Source: Halobacteriales archaeon
GTDB lineage: Archaea; Halobacteriota; Halobacteria; Halobacteriales; SKNY01
Reading direction: 5' to 3'
Length of the DNA stretch: 50,082 nucleotides
Assembly: GCA_007118975.1 (NCBI GenBank)
Contig: SKQO01000045.1
Coordinates: 1 to 50,082, forward strand
Position numbers and translations under genes: made by a program. Numbering within the stretch: position 1 is the first letter of the stretch; every line of letters starts with the position of its first letter. The notes beneath the pieces are model-generated. The model was not told the DNA's origin and did no database searches. It was given only the letters and a program-made list of their open reading frames with translations. This document shows, one piece after another, positions 16,787-26,610 of the stretch.

Positions 16787-17850
16787 ATTGCGTTTCAAAT
16801 CAAATTACAATATAATAATGAGGCAAATTATACTGTTCGTGAAAATATTGTGGCAATACTTACTCCACCGTCAACTTCTTCAATCGCAATCGTCGCGGCC
16901 GCGTCTTGACGCCGATTACTAGAAATAAATTGTTCTTTAATAATTGACGCTGTCGACGAACTATAACGCAAAATGGCAGCCGATCCGAAGATTCCAGGCC
17001 CCCGCTAAATACGGCATTTTTCCATAAAATCGGTATCGAGATAATCATTCGTCTTGTCACTGTCCTCGGAATTCTGTAAATTACCAACGAGGAATGGACA
17101 CACGCGGAGCAGTGTTGACATCGTTTCGCCATATGATTGAGGCCGCGGGAAAATTGTTGAGATATCGTCTCTAGAAGTGTGAAGACTGTCACATGGTATG
17201 AGCTGAAGGACCGCTAACTGCGAGGCGATTTTCCCATCGAACGTTCCGCCAAACGAGCCCCAGCTCAAGGCCCCCAAGAGGCCAATACCGACACCTGTTC
17301 GCGACTTGTGAGATAAATTGGTTGATGGATCGGACCTGCGCGGAAAATCAAATACAATCGGTCTGCTGACACCCACATCACCGATAAATACACATCTCGG
17401 TTCGTTCGAGAGGTACACGCCCTTTCACTACTCCCTTAGGATCGAATCAGCGGCGGCCCGCCCATTTTGTTTCACAGACTACGCGAATGATGTATTTTCT
17501 GGCCAGACACTGAGATATAAGGGTAGAAGATTATCGACTAAAAGAGATTGTAACCAAGTCGACACTCCCCACAGAGTTGTGAGTTCGGAGCCGGATCAAT
17601 TCGGAAAGTCAGCAACAGACATCCGAGAGCGAAACCAACACTGTTGGAATTTCGTCCATCCCAGAAGCTGGGAAGAAAATGTGATCCCCGCCTATTCCCC
17701 GAACGATGACGGACTGGAAGATGTGGAGTGCAATTATCGACGTATCGACATCCCGAAGCCACGCGATTTGCAATCAATCGATCAATAACACACGGTAGTC
17801 AGCGACAAAATTGCCTGGGGAGTGTCCCAACCTAGCTTTCGGTTCAGTCG
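16787..17850. other. AT-rich gene-poor gap between the two solute-binding protein genes
   Basis: About 1.06 kb that is visibly richer in A and T than the flanking genes. A 137-codon minus-strand frame at 17005-17418 and others have no recognised motif and weak codon bias. A minus-strand frame around 17538-17777 ends with an LCGECRLGY segment but also lacks support. The region may be a remnant of an insertion between duplicated genes. Confidence 0.4.
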
Positions 17851-20106
17851 CTACCGCTCGACCACCTCGACGCCGTCTTTCGGACTCTCGGGGTTGCCCC
17901 AGACGTTGTTCGTCGACACGTGGGTTCCGGAACCACCAGCAATTCCGAGGTAATCCCACATGAAGTGATCTTGATCCCACTGCCAGTTCTCCGTGTTGAC
18001 GAAGTTCTGGTTCTGATCGAGGGCGATCGGCAAGCACGGCAAATACCAGTTATTCAACCAGGCCAGTTTCTGCCACCAGTAGGTCTGATTTTCTGGATTA
18101 GGTTCGTCGTGTGGCGGGTTGTAGTACTCGTTCTCCAGCTGCGGGTCTTGCATGCTCGCGTGACCGGTGAACACTTGCGTAACCGTATACGCAGGATTGA
18201 ATTGGATGCTCGGTTCTGCGTCGGGTTCCCCGATAGGTGGAATCTCGACGAGCCAGTCGTAGAAGAGGGGATATTGCATTTCACTCCACCCGCTTCCGAG
18301 ATAGTGGTTGGCTACCACGTACTCCTGGTCCTCGTGTGGGAACATATTGAAGGCACGTAGCCAACCATTGTACTCGATGCGGTTGCGCCAGAATGCCCAT
18401 GTATCGTAGTTGATCCCGGCCCCGCCAGCCCACCATCGCCAGATGTCATAGTCACCCCTCGCCTGTTCGGGGCTCTCGATGAAGTCCACTTCGTTGGATC
18501 CCTGAGTTCGTTCGTTCCAGGTAGCACTATCCATCGTCTGAGTGCTCAGATCCATCCCGAAGCTGCTGAGTTGATCTTCGACTGTCAGCTCGAACCGTGG
18601 ATCTTCCTCGGGCGTCGAGATGGTCGTCTGAAACACTTCGCCGTCTTTCTCCCAGATATCGTCGCCGCCACGACTCCAGCCGGCTTCCATCATCAGCTCC
18701 TCAGCGCGATCCAGATCTTGCGAGTAATTGATCAAATTCTCCTGGGCCCACGACTCCTCGAGGAACGCGTCCGTAAACCAGATATCCCAGTGAGGTATCT
18801 CGATGGGAATCGAGGTCTCGGGGTTGATGGAGTTCGCAACGGCGTGCTGGTCGATCGCAAACATGGCCGCCTGTCTGACTTTCACGTCTCCGAATAGCCC
18901 AGTGTGGTCCACCCCGAAGGAGTGCCCGGAGGTAGATGGTGTCGTCACCTGAGAGTACTGACCGGGGAGTTCCGCAACAAACTCCGGGCTGGCGTCGGTG
19001 GTCGCGAAGTCATATCGACCGACTTCGATTCCGGCGCGAGTCCGGGCTGCATCTTCGCTCCACTCGAAGACTACCTGATCGAAGTTCGGCTGACCGTAGC
19101 CGCTGAAATGTTCGTTTGGTTCGAGGATTACCTCTTCGGTCCCAACGATCTCGCTGACCGTCCAGGCCCCGCTGGTGACGATATTTTCGGGTTGTCTGGT
19201 GAACTCGATGATCTCCTCGTCGTCAACTGCCTCATCAAGGAATGCGGAACGATCTGGGATGTCTGGATCCTTTTCGTCCCATTGCTCAAGCCGTTCGTCG
19301 ACGATATCCTCGATCAGCTCGAGGTGCGTCGGGAATCCAGGACCGATCCTCGGCGTGGAGTTGGAGCGACCCAACCAACAGAAAAGCTCCCCTTCATTCA
19401 TGCCGAGGAACCCGTCGATATCGTCCCACCCTGGGTGGTCGTTCAAATGCCATTGGAACACTTTCCCGTCCATCCCGTCCGGGACGCTGTAATCTTTCAC
19501 GGCGCCGTTAAAGACACGGGAGAGTTCTGGAGGATGATCCCAGCCGTACTCATCGTGGGGCGGGATTAGCCACATTGCCAACGTCGCGAGGGCGTCCTTT
19601 GCCCGCATTGGCTCGCCATCGCTCCAGGTGGCATCATCCCTAATGGTGGCTGTGATCGTCTCCGGCTCGATCTCGATATCCTCGTAGTATCCCCAGGTCA
19701 GATCACCGGGAGCCGGCCAGAACGCCGGATGCCAGGATCGATCCCAGATCCCCGGCTCGTGGGTAGCTTCGTAAATATCGGACGGGGCGGTGTATTGCCC
19801 GTCAAGCACGCGCCCGAAGGGCATGTAGGAGAAGTGCATCTCGTCCGGTCGATGGCCAGTGATGAACCGCAACTCCTGACCATCTAGATACACATCGTCC
19901 GGCAAGACGTCATCGTCGATCTCCACCTCATCATCGTCATCTCCCACCTCACCGGGTGTAGGCGGGTCGGGGTCCGCCTCTTCAAGTTCGATATCGGCAG
20001 CCTCGTCGTCACCGATACAGCCTGCTAGGCCGATCGCTCCAGCTCCCAGGGCACTTAGCAAATACCGTCGTTGTAACTCACTCTGCGGAATGTGCGATGG
20101 TGTCAT
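17851..20106 (-). CDS. ABC transporter solute-binding protein, family 5 (Tat lipoprotein), paralogue
   Basis: A 751-residue paralogue of the SBP at 14485-16740, with the same architecture: Tat motif (ELQRRYLLSALGAG), lipobox (LAGC), acidic linker, family 5 substrate-binding domain with TWSDGEPMRAKDALATL. The two proteins share long identical stretches throughout, for example around the WRNRIEYNGWLRAFN segment and the C-terminal GVEVVER/DVEVVER end. Differences are scattered, including the central ligand-binding part, so the two may bind related but distinct ligands. Start ATG 20106 aligns with the paralogue's start. A frame extends upstream to 20169 but crosses the promoter-like element. Confidence 0.88.
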   Translation of the reverse strand: MTPSHIPQSELQRRYLLSALGAGAIGLAGCIGDDEAADIELEEADPDPPTPGEVGDDDDEVEIDDDVLPDDVYLDGQELRFITGHRPDEMHFSYMPFGRVLDGQYTAPSDIYEATHEPGIWDRSWHPAFWPAPGDLTWGYYEDIEIEPETITATIRDDATWSDGEPMRAKDALATLAMWLIPPHDEYGWDHPPELSRVFNGAVKDYSVPDGMDGKVFQWHLNDHPGWDDIDGFLGMNEGELFCWLGRSNSTPRIGPGFPTHLELIEDIVDERLEQWDEKDPDIPDRSAFLDEAVDDEEIIEFTRQPENIVTSGAWTVSEIVGTEEVILEPNEHFSGYGQPNFDQVVFEWSEDAARTRAGIEVGRYDFATTDASPEFVAELPGQYSQVTTPSTSGHSFGVDHTGLFGDVKVRQAAMFAIDQHAVANSINPETSIPIEIPHWDIWFTDAFLEESWAQENLINYSQDLDRAEELMMEAGWSRGGDDIWEKDGEVFQTTISTPEEDPRFELTVEDQLSSFGMDLSTQTMDSATWNERTQGSNEVDFIESPEQARGDYDIWRWWAGGAGINYDTWAFWRNRIEYNGWLRAFNMFPHEDQEYVVANHYLGSGWSEMQYPLFYDWLVEIPPIGEPDAEPSIQFNPAYTVTQVFTGHASMQDPQLENEYYNPPHDEPNPENQTYWWQKLAWLNNWYLPCLPIALDQNQNFVNTENWQWDQDHFMWDYLGIAGGSGTHVSTNNVWGNPESPKDGVEVVER

Positions 20107-20141
20107 TAGTTGACGAACTCCATGCGGCGATATGTAGTGAC

Positions 20142-20149
20142 TATTAATG
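20142..20149 (-). promoter_or_regulatory. Putative TATA box of the second solute-binding protein gene
   Basis: The element attaata/attaat lies about 37-42 nt upstream of ATG 20106 on the minus strand, matching the spacing seen for the first paralogue. Confidence 0.4.
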
Positions 20150-20427
20150 AATGTTCCGCAATTACCCAATAATTACGGGATTTGAAAATGTAATTGTCAC
20201 AACTGGTGGCTTTTAGGAATCGCCAACGACAATTGCCCAACTATCTCACGGCTCGGTTCAGTCTCTGAGGTATCGATTGTGCTCGACCAGCAACGCCTCG
20301 GGTCTTGGGGATGGAGGGACTTTAGTTTGTAACCCACATTCTCATTTACCCTGTCCGATCGCCAGGAGCCGTCATAGCCCATCCAAGACCCTACGACCGA
20401 GGGGGTTGAGACAGACGTCGTACTGCG
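20150..20427. other. Intergenic region, no gene seen
   Basis: About 280 nt between the second SBP gene's promoter and the stop of the halogenase gene. No coding or RNA feature was recognised. Confidence 0.3.
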
Positions 20428-21957
20428 TTACAACCCATTGTCATGCTCCAAAAGGTTAAAAAACTCCACGTGTCCGTGATACGCTTCGACCTGTTCGAGA
20501 ATCGAATCCCGACGCTGCTCGCGGGTCTTTCGGGCCGCAGCCGCCGGTTCTCGATCCAGTTTCTCGTGGTATCCCGATTCGACGCCCATCGAGACGAACA
20601 TGTGGAAGAAATCCTCCTTGTTGAAGGGCGAACCCGCGTAGATCCGACCGTCGCGATCCACCTTGAAGCCGCTTTGGGGCTGCTCGTAGTACGGGAGCCC
20701 GTGGGTGTCGTAATCCTCGTAAAATTCCGCCGCGAGCGGCGGCAACTCGAGCGATCGCATCCGATCCCAGAGGGGCGCGTCCGTCTCGTTGAACTTGTAG
20801 TGAATCGATACGAAGCTGTGGATGTCGTTCCAAACCGACCCGAAAAACCGGTTGTACGTCTCTCGCACCGACGGCTCGTTTCGAAAGCCCGTTGAATTCA
20901 GCAGAAATGCCAGGAATTTCGAGAACTGGATGTTCGATGTAAGGGCTGTCGACTGCAGGGGCTCGACAAATCCCGCTGCGTTGCCGATCGTCAGGTGGTT
21001 CCCCACCCATGGCTCCGGCAGATACCCGGAATCGAACGTGTAATAGTCCAGGTTAGCCGAATCGAGTTCGATCCCGGGCTGATCCGCATAAATCGCCGCC
21101 GCCTCCTCGTCGGTCGTGAACTCCGAGGAGTAAACGAAGCCGCGATCTCGAGCGTCGTAGGTATCAATCGTCCAGAACCATCCTTGTTCGTGCCCTTCCA
21201 CGACCGTCGCAGGGGTTACTTCCGAAAGTGGCCGTTCGAAACTGGCGCGGATCGCCCGATCGAGCGGCAGGTCAAATTCGACGAACGAGAAATCGGAAAA
21301 TTCGCTACGAACCGCCCGACCAAAGCCAGACGCGTCGATGTAGAGATCGGCCTCATAGGATCTGTTGGTTCCTTCGACAGCGTCGACACGAGCTCCCGAC
21401 GTCCTCGCCCCTTCGACGCGGTCGTCGACAAGCTCGATTCCTTTCGATTCACACCGATCGGCGAGAAACGTCTGGAATCCATCGATAGGGAGATGGTAGG
21501 CCACCCGCGGATACCGCTGAAATCCCCCACCCCGCGGATTGTAGTACCACGGTGTCTTCCCTTGCTCGACGATCCCCTCACCGATCGTGGTCGTCAACCG
21601 CGGGTCCTGGTAGATCGCGTGGAGGGTCTCGTGTCGGTCCTCCTCTTCAAATGACGGAAAGCCGTGCGCGAACGGGTAGTGAAAATCGGGGCATCCACCC
21701 CAGTTTTTGAACCAGACACTCCCCTTCCAGATAGGTTTCACGGCGTGCGTAAACGCGGTCTCGTCGATCCCGAGGAAATCGTGGAGGAGCTCCATGATCG
21801 CCGAAAACGTACTCTTTCCCACCCTGGGTGGCGGGCTGTCGAGGTCGTCGACGACCGTGATATCGAGATCAGTGTCGATCTCGCGGAGGGATAAGGCAGT
21901 CAACAAGCCGACATCGCCACCGCCGACGATCAGCACCTCCTCGATGTCCCGTTGCAT
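20428..21957 (-). CDS. Flavin-dependent (tryptophan halogenase-type) halogenase
   Basis: A 509-residue protein of the tryptophan 7-halogenase superfamily. The FAD-binding GxGxxG-type motif is VGGGDVGLLTA at residues 11-21. K78 in WKGSVWFKNWGG aligns with the catalytic Lys that forms the lysine chloramine in PrnA/RebH. The C-terminal flavin motif GNAAGFVEPLQST is at 325-337. The halogenase WxWxIP signature is present only as GWFWTID (259-265), with Asp in place of Pro. It would use FADH2 from a separate reductase to halogenate an aromatic or other substrate. It lies 47 nt downstream of the mannonate-dehydratase-like gene, probably in one operon. A decayed paralogue is at 32259-33806. ATG 21957 is chosen; the upstream extension is Arg-rich and non-coding in style. 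Confidence 0.82.
   Translation of the reverse strand: MQRDIEEVLIVGGGDVGLLTALSLREIDTDLDITVVDDLDSPPPRVGKSTFSAIMELLHDFLGIDETAFTHAVKPIWKGSVWFKNWGGCPDFHYPFAHGFPSFEEEDRHETLHAIYQDPRLTTTIGEGIVEQGKTPWYYNPRGGGFQRYPRVAYHLPIDGFQTFLADRCESKGIELVDDRVEGARTSGARVDAVEGTNRSYEADLYIDASGFGRAVRSEFSDFSFVEFDLPLDRAIRASFERPLSEVTPATVVEGHEQGWFWTIDTYDARDRGFVYSSEFTTDEEAAAIYADQPGIELDSANLDYYTFDSGYLPEPWVGNHLTIGNAAGFVEPLQSTALTSNIQFSKFLAFLLNSTGFRNEPSVRETYNRFFGSVWNDIHSFVSIHYKFNETDAPLWDRMRSLELPPLAAEFYEDYDTHGLPYYEQPQSGFKVDRDGRIYAGSPFNKEDFFHMFVSMGVESGYHEKLDREPAAAARKTREQRRDSILEQVEAYHGHVEFFNLLEHDNGL
20777..20857. repeat. 81-bp block identical to 32625-32705
   Basis: Inside the intact halogenase gene, these 81 nt are identical base for base to 32625-32705 in the halogenase pseudogene, although the genes differ at many synonymous positions on either side. 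The block encodes the conserved YNRFFGSVWNDIHSFVSIHY region. Compared by eye; both ends were located to the base. Confidence 0.85.
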
Positions 21958-22004
21958 GCGGAGAGCTAGCGAAGTGCCAGCTAAAAGCCTGTTCGGACTG
22001 GCGA

Positions 22005-23057
22005 TCACACGGGACGTGGGACGGTTTCCTCGACGGCATCGATCAGCCCACGGAGATAGCCAATCGTAAACCCGCGTGCGCGATGGCTCCACTCAGTGTC
22101 GCCTTCCACCTCCGGGACGTGGTCCGGAAGCACCGAACCCGTAAAGCCGGTCTCGGCAAGCGCTTCCATGGCTCGATACCCGCTGTAGTTGCCGCAGTCG
22201 ACGAACGTTTCCCGAAACTGGGGAACCGTGCCTTCCACGTCACGGAAGTGAACGAACACAATTTGATCCCGCTCGCCAAATCGCCTGATGAGCTCCGGGA
22301 TGTCCTCGCCGATCTGGGAGAAACAGCCCAAACACAGCTTCAGGCCATGTGCATCCGACGGGCGGATCTCCATCGCCCGTTCGAAGGCTGCTACGTTCCT
22401 GAACAACCGCGGGATCCCCCCGTAGTCTGCGATTCCGGGTGGGTCGATCGGATGGAGCGCCATCCGCACACCGGCGTCCTCCGCGACGGGAACGACTGCC
22501 TCGATGAATTGCTCGTAATACTCCCACATCTCCGCCTCGTCGTATTCCCGTTCCATCACTGCCGCATCCACGGAGACCTCCTCGAGATCGAAGCCTGTCG
22601 CCTGGGCCGCGCCACGCACCTGCGCGGTAGTCGTCGTGCGCATTGGCACGACACCGCGAGGGTTCCACTGGTACCCGAGGATCGGGATCTCCGCCTCGCC
22701 GATCCGTCGGATTAACGTCGCTATGAGCTCCGTCCGTTCTTCGGCCTCGGGTTGGCCGAACTTGATCGGTCCATACGTTGAGTAGGGCAACGAGTGGATG
22801 CCTGCCAACCGAAGTCCGGCTGCTTCGACCTGTTCGCGCGCCGTTTGCAACTGCTCGACGGTAGGGATCACGTCGCCGTCGATGACGACCGAGTCTACGT
22901 CCTCGGCGGTTTCAACGAAGTCCCGTTCCTCGTCGACCGATGAATGATCAAGGTACACATCGTCGACGCCAAGCTGTTTCAGATACCGCAAGCGTGATTC
23001 GTCGATGGATCGGGTTCGGACGCCCACCCGGATTGAATGTGGTGCGGATCGGGTCAT
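22005..23057 (-). CDS. Mannonate dehydratase-like TIM-barrel protein
   Basis: A 350-residue protein that resembles UxuA mannonate dehydratases. Motifs in order: MALHPIDPP (202-207; classical enzymes have HPDDPP), KLCLG (240-244, the metal-binding Cys region), FVHFRDVEG (268-275, metal-ligand His) and a late LPDHVPEVEGD segment, equivalent to the DHG loop. Mannonate dehydratase removes water from D-mannonate to give 2-keto-3-deoxygluconate in glucuronate catabolism. The Asp-to-Ile change in the HPDDPP motif leaves the exact reaction uncertain, and members annotated as sugar phosphate isomerase/epimerase are close relatives. It is the first gene of an apparent operon with the halogenase. Confidence 0.78.
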   Translation of the reverse strand: MTRSAPHSIRVGVRTRSIDESRLRYLKQLGVDDVYLDHSSVDEERDFVETAEDVDSVVIDGDVIPTVEQLQTAREQVEAAGLRLAGIHSLPYSTYGPIKFGQPEAEERTELIATLIRRIGEAEIPILGYQWNPRGVVPMRTTTTAQVRGAAQATGFDLEEVSVDAAVMEREYDEAEMWEYYEQFIEAVVPVAEDAGVRMALHPIDPPGIADYGGIPRLFRNVAAFERAMEIRPSDAHGLKLCLGCFSQIGEDIPELIRRFGERDQIVFVHFRDVEGTVPQFRETFVDCGNYSGYRAMEALAETGFTGSVLPDHVPEVEGDTEWSHRARGFTIGYLRGLIDAVEETVPRPV

Positions 23058-24256
23058 GCTGGACCGGTCGATCCCCGACCCTCAAGCATGTACCGACTCC
23101 AGGCCATGAGTGAGCGCTGTCTCGACTAGAACAATTCGAAAGTCCGGGAACCGCTTCTGTAGAAAGGCAATATCGCTTTACGCTCAACGGTTTTTCGATT
23201 CCGATTTGATTAGGTACCGACAGCCGGATCGGTGATCTGTCGATACAGCGGACACCGATTGTGGAGGTTTGACTACTCCACAGCGAGGGACACCGAGGGA
23301 ACTTCCAGCAAATGGAAAGTGGATGGTTGCGCGGAACCAAAAGGATGGAATCGAAGTCGAGACATGTGACTGAGAAGGTGACGCGAAGGGGACAGGTGGC
23401 GCTATCTGGGCTTCTACGGACGGCATGCGGATTTCCTGATTTTGTCGGACGGTACGTGGCAGTTCTTGCGGCTGTGCTTTGATGTCTTCCCTCACGATCC
23501 TTTCTCGGTCCACGGGTGGCCCGCTGAGAGGCGAGAAGCTGCGGCAGCGCATCTATTCCTTCCTCGCCGACACGGGACGATCACGTCGACGCGAACGGGT
23601 GAACGTCTGACCCCCGTGACACCCTGCTAAACATACTCCTCAAATCAAATGAACCAATCAGATATGCGAGCCCCCCGTCTGCTCTCCGCTGGAAACAGAT
23701 GTACTCGCCGCGACCAAATGGACACGAGGAATACAACCACGAGTAGCAATTCATTCGATGACTGACATCAGACACGAGCGAACACGTCCGGTTGCCGGCG
23801 AACCTGCTCCCGACCGACAAACTCTGGTGCCGAGCGCCGCACCACCGTCCCTTGTTGGTCGCCGTAGATGGGCTTAGATGTGCGCGTTGTCCTGGTAAGG
23901 CAACGACCGAAAGGGGGCCGTGGGTTTCCCCGTCCTTTTTCTGCGCGCGGATGTTGTTTAGTTCGAAAAACCCGTCCGTCCTGGCGAAGACGCTCTCAAC
24001 GGCCGTGTGTTTGCCGCGAGGCAATCGGTGGTTAGACGGAGGAGTTCCGGCTCCCATCGGTGGACTGGCCTCTTGGTCCAGCCAGTTGGCGTGCAATATT
24101 TCGCCACAATATGATAATTTGTACGGTTTGACGAAGATTGCGGGGGCCGATCGAATGCAGATTCAGTCGAGAGGCCCCAGAATTGGCGAAATCGGGGGGT
24201 TCTGAATCTCAGATGTAGCGCTTCACTGCACGTTATCGCCATCTGGATGTCCTGGG
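23058..24256. other. Gene-poor interval with a possible transposase relic
   Basis: About 1.2 kb between the mannonate-dehydratase-like and PHP genes. Apart from the possible transposase end noted at 23830-24096, no gene is supported. The frames on both strands are short, overlapping and rich in Arg, Ser and Pro. Confidence 0.35.
23830..24096 (-). pseudogene. Possible transposase C-terminal remnant
   Basis: On the minus strand the frame reads GKHTAVESVFARTDGFFELNN, followed by an Arg-rich helix and VVALPGQRAHL. The order of a positively charged TAVE-x-VF-x-R helix and a hydrophobic closing helix is what the C-terminal end of several DDE transposases looks like. The frame lacks a proper N-terminus and no inverted repeats were found, so this is tentative. 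Confidence 0.25.
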
Positions 24257-25315
24257 TTATCGTGCTTTTTCCGTAATATCGACCGGGATAGGAGTCGTCC
24301 AGGCCCGCCGTCCCTTGGCGTCCTCCACGATCACGGAGACGTAATCGCGGATCCGATAGCCGCGTTCGGCCAGATCCAGGGAGAACGTGCTGGCTTGCAA
24401 TCCCTCATCCGGCGTCGTGGTGTCACCCCCGTAGGAGTCGATCCCCCGGAAGTGACAGGCGACGGCTTCCGAACACTCCACCCGGAGTTGGGCCGCCTCC
24501 GGCACGAATTCGATCGAATCGATCCGCGGCCCCTGAGAGACGTAGGTCCGACCGTACTTTATCGCATTAATGATCTCCGTTTGGGTGAGTGCATCGGCGA
24601 ACACCCCGGTCCAGGCCACCTGCGGGACGCCACCCCACTCGCTCAGATCGGTGTGCGGGCCGTGCGCGTCGTCGTTTCCCAGACCAACGAGGTACCTGCC
24701 GGCCTGCAAAAGTAACTTCCACCCCTGGTCGAATTTTCCTGTGTCGGCAGTCTTGCCGGTCACTCCGGAATTGACAACTTCGAGGCCGATCAACCCCGCG
24801 TCACAAAACTGCTGGAGTTGTTCCCACGTATACGCCGTTTTGTTCGGGTGCGCGAGCACGGCCAGGCCACCCCGGTCGTGGATGCTCCGAATCCGTTTCA
24901 GGTCTTCCTCCTCGGGATCGTCCGCCGTCGGGAACGTGAAATCGTCGAGGCCGAAGGTCAAGAGGTGACCGGCGTTCAGCGACAGCTCCATGCCCGGGAT
25001 TGTGATGAGATCTGGAAGGTCTGGCACGTGGACGACTTCGTCGTGATCCATGGCGCCGAAGAAGTCGTACCCCCGCTCGGCGTAGTGCGTCCGGGCGTTC
25101 TCCACGTCGCCGCCCCATCGACGTGGCAAGACGTGATTGTGGAGGTTCCCCTTGAACGATCCCTCGAAGCCCGCGAACTGGTTGTAAAACGTCCCCGTCA
25201 ACTGGATGGGGTCTCCCTTGCGATCGGCCGTGATGTCGAACGGCTGCGGAGTTCCCTCCGTCCGAATGCGGTTTTCGACGCCGTTGTCCACAGACCCGAG
25301 GTCGAGCGCACGCAT
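24257..25315 (-). CDS. PHP domain metal-dependent phosphoesterase/hydrolase
   Basis: A 352-residue PHP-fold protein. The metal-binding signatures appear in order: NLHNH (57-61), MDHDE (89-93), GMEL (108-111), LAHPN (154-158) and GNDDAHG (213-219). These match the four PHP motifs, so a di- or trinuclear metal site is expected. The region after residue 260 is beta-rich and may bind a ligand. PHP enzymes hydrolyse phosphoesters, but CehA-type members hydrolyse carbamate or other esters; the island context favours an organic ester or sugar substrate. The ATG at 25315 is chosen; the frame extends upstream into the transposase relic and is not coding there. Confidence 0.83.
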   Translation of the reverse strand: MRALDLGSVDNGVENRIRTEGTPQPFDITADRKGDPIQLTGTFYNQFAGFEGSFKGNLHNHVLPRRWGGDVENARTHYAERGYDFFGAMDHDEVVHVPDLPDLITIPGMELSLNAGHLLTFGLDDFTFPTADDPEEEDLKRIRSIHDRGGLAVLAHPNKTAYTWEQLQQFCDAGLIGLEVVNSGVTGKTADTGKFDQGWKLLLQAGRYLVGLGNDDAHGPHTDLSEWGGVPQVAWTGVFADALTQTEIINAIKYGRTYVSQGPRIDSIEFVPEAAQLRVECSEAVACHFRGIDSYGGDTTTPDEGLQASTFSLDLAERGYRIRDYVSVIVEDAKGRRAWTTPIPVDITEKAR

Positions 25316-25474
25316 GATGATAAGTTGGGTTCCAAGATAGAACGATAAAATAGTTACCCCCAGGCACCGGATATGGCTATTCTGTAAGCGTGGTCGCCCT
25401 TCTCCGACTGGGGCTTGTAGGCTGACCACTCCAGGTCAGCCACGACGTGATGGGGCGGTCTTTCTCCCCCGGCA

Positions 25475-26290
25475 TGATGCTTGCGAGGCGTACCACCAGG
25501 AACAGTGGTGTTCCGAGGGCGTGATGTGTCCGTCCTGTGAGAACGACAAGACGATTGAAAAGAACCGCCCGAAAAGTGTCCGATGATACTGCTGTCACGG
25601 TTGTAAACCGGTATTCACCGACCTCACGGGCACAATCTTCGCCGATCACACGCTGACGCTGGGCCAGATGTTCCACTCCATGCCGGGGATGGAGTGTCAC
25701 CCCACGGTCGAACTCACGGGGAACCTTGATCGCCCCGATAAAATGGTCCCGTCGTTCGTCCACAAGTGCCAATGCGCAACCGGGGCCGACGAGTTCGTGC
25801 TGTCGGAGGTCTATCAAGCCGACGAGGGTTACGACACCATCGATGAGCAAGGCTCACCACAAGAACAGCCGCGTGATCGACTTGTCGGGGCGATCTGCCC
25901 GATCTGTGGTGAAGGGAATGACCGAACAAACGACTGAGGAAACTGGCGAAGCCAACTCTCGATACGTGAACACCACCCACCTCCGGCGGTCTCCCCAGCG
26001 CCTACTCGTCGGCGGGAACAAGCCCCGCGTGTTGTAACGCCCGGACTAACAAGCGACGATTCGAGGGGATCGAGCATCACCCGAACGCATCCGTCGATCA
26101 GGTCGTTAACGAGCTAGCCCCGGAGGGCGCGGGAGCCATGACCGATGATGTCGGCCCCGCGACTCCTTGTCCCCGGCGACACGACCACATCAACAAAGAC
26201 GGGATCCGGGACGACGGCAACGATAAGTCCGGCGAACACTTCACCAACGCATTAGCCCCGACCCCGGAGGTGGTTGTGTAAAAGCCCGCC
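25475..26290 (+). pseudogene. IS1595-family transposase remnant
   Basis: From about 25475 the plus-strand frame gives the IS1595/ISXO2-type N-terminal zinc ribbon: MCPSC, then CCHGC and VFTDLTGTIFADH. A TGA at 25584-25586 interrupts it just before the second Cys pair. Further on there are scraps in changing frames, including DEFVLSEVYQADEGYD (the DEVY catalytic Asp/Glu strand of the transposase core) and GIEHHPNASVDQ. There are several stops and frame changes, so the enzyme is dead. No clean terminal inverted repeats were found; the ends given are approximate. Confidence 0.7.
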
Positions 26291-26610
26291 GACTGGGCGC
26301 TCACTCGAGTCATTACCTGTCATATCAACACCACATGTGGGCCGGTTCGCGTAACGTTTGTAGATCTGCGAAAACATAATACGCCCCGATCTGCAGGACT
26401 TCTGTTGGATCCCAATAAACGAGGCATGTTCCGGCGTGAACCACGCGCTGGCGAGGTTGAAGGAACGGCCGGACTGGCCGACAGAGGCAGAAATAGGTCA
26501 ACTATAGATCTCGGAAATTGAACAACACTTAAAGAGAGAGCAGTGCCAACAATGTAGGAATTTCAAACAGCCGGAGGTGTCCTTTTTGTGAAGGCGGGTT
26601 ATCGCGAGGA
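26291..26610. other. Intergenic region, no gene seen
   Basis: About 320 nt between the transposase relic and the beta-propeller gene. A plus-strand stretch around 26430-26580 reads as a charged helix in one frame, with one stop, but has no recognised motif. Confidence 0.3.

Noticed and set aside
17005-17418. 137-codon minus-strand frame between the two SBP genes
   Set aside because: One short hydrophobic segment but no homology or coding bias; located in AT-rich sequence.
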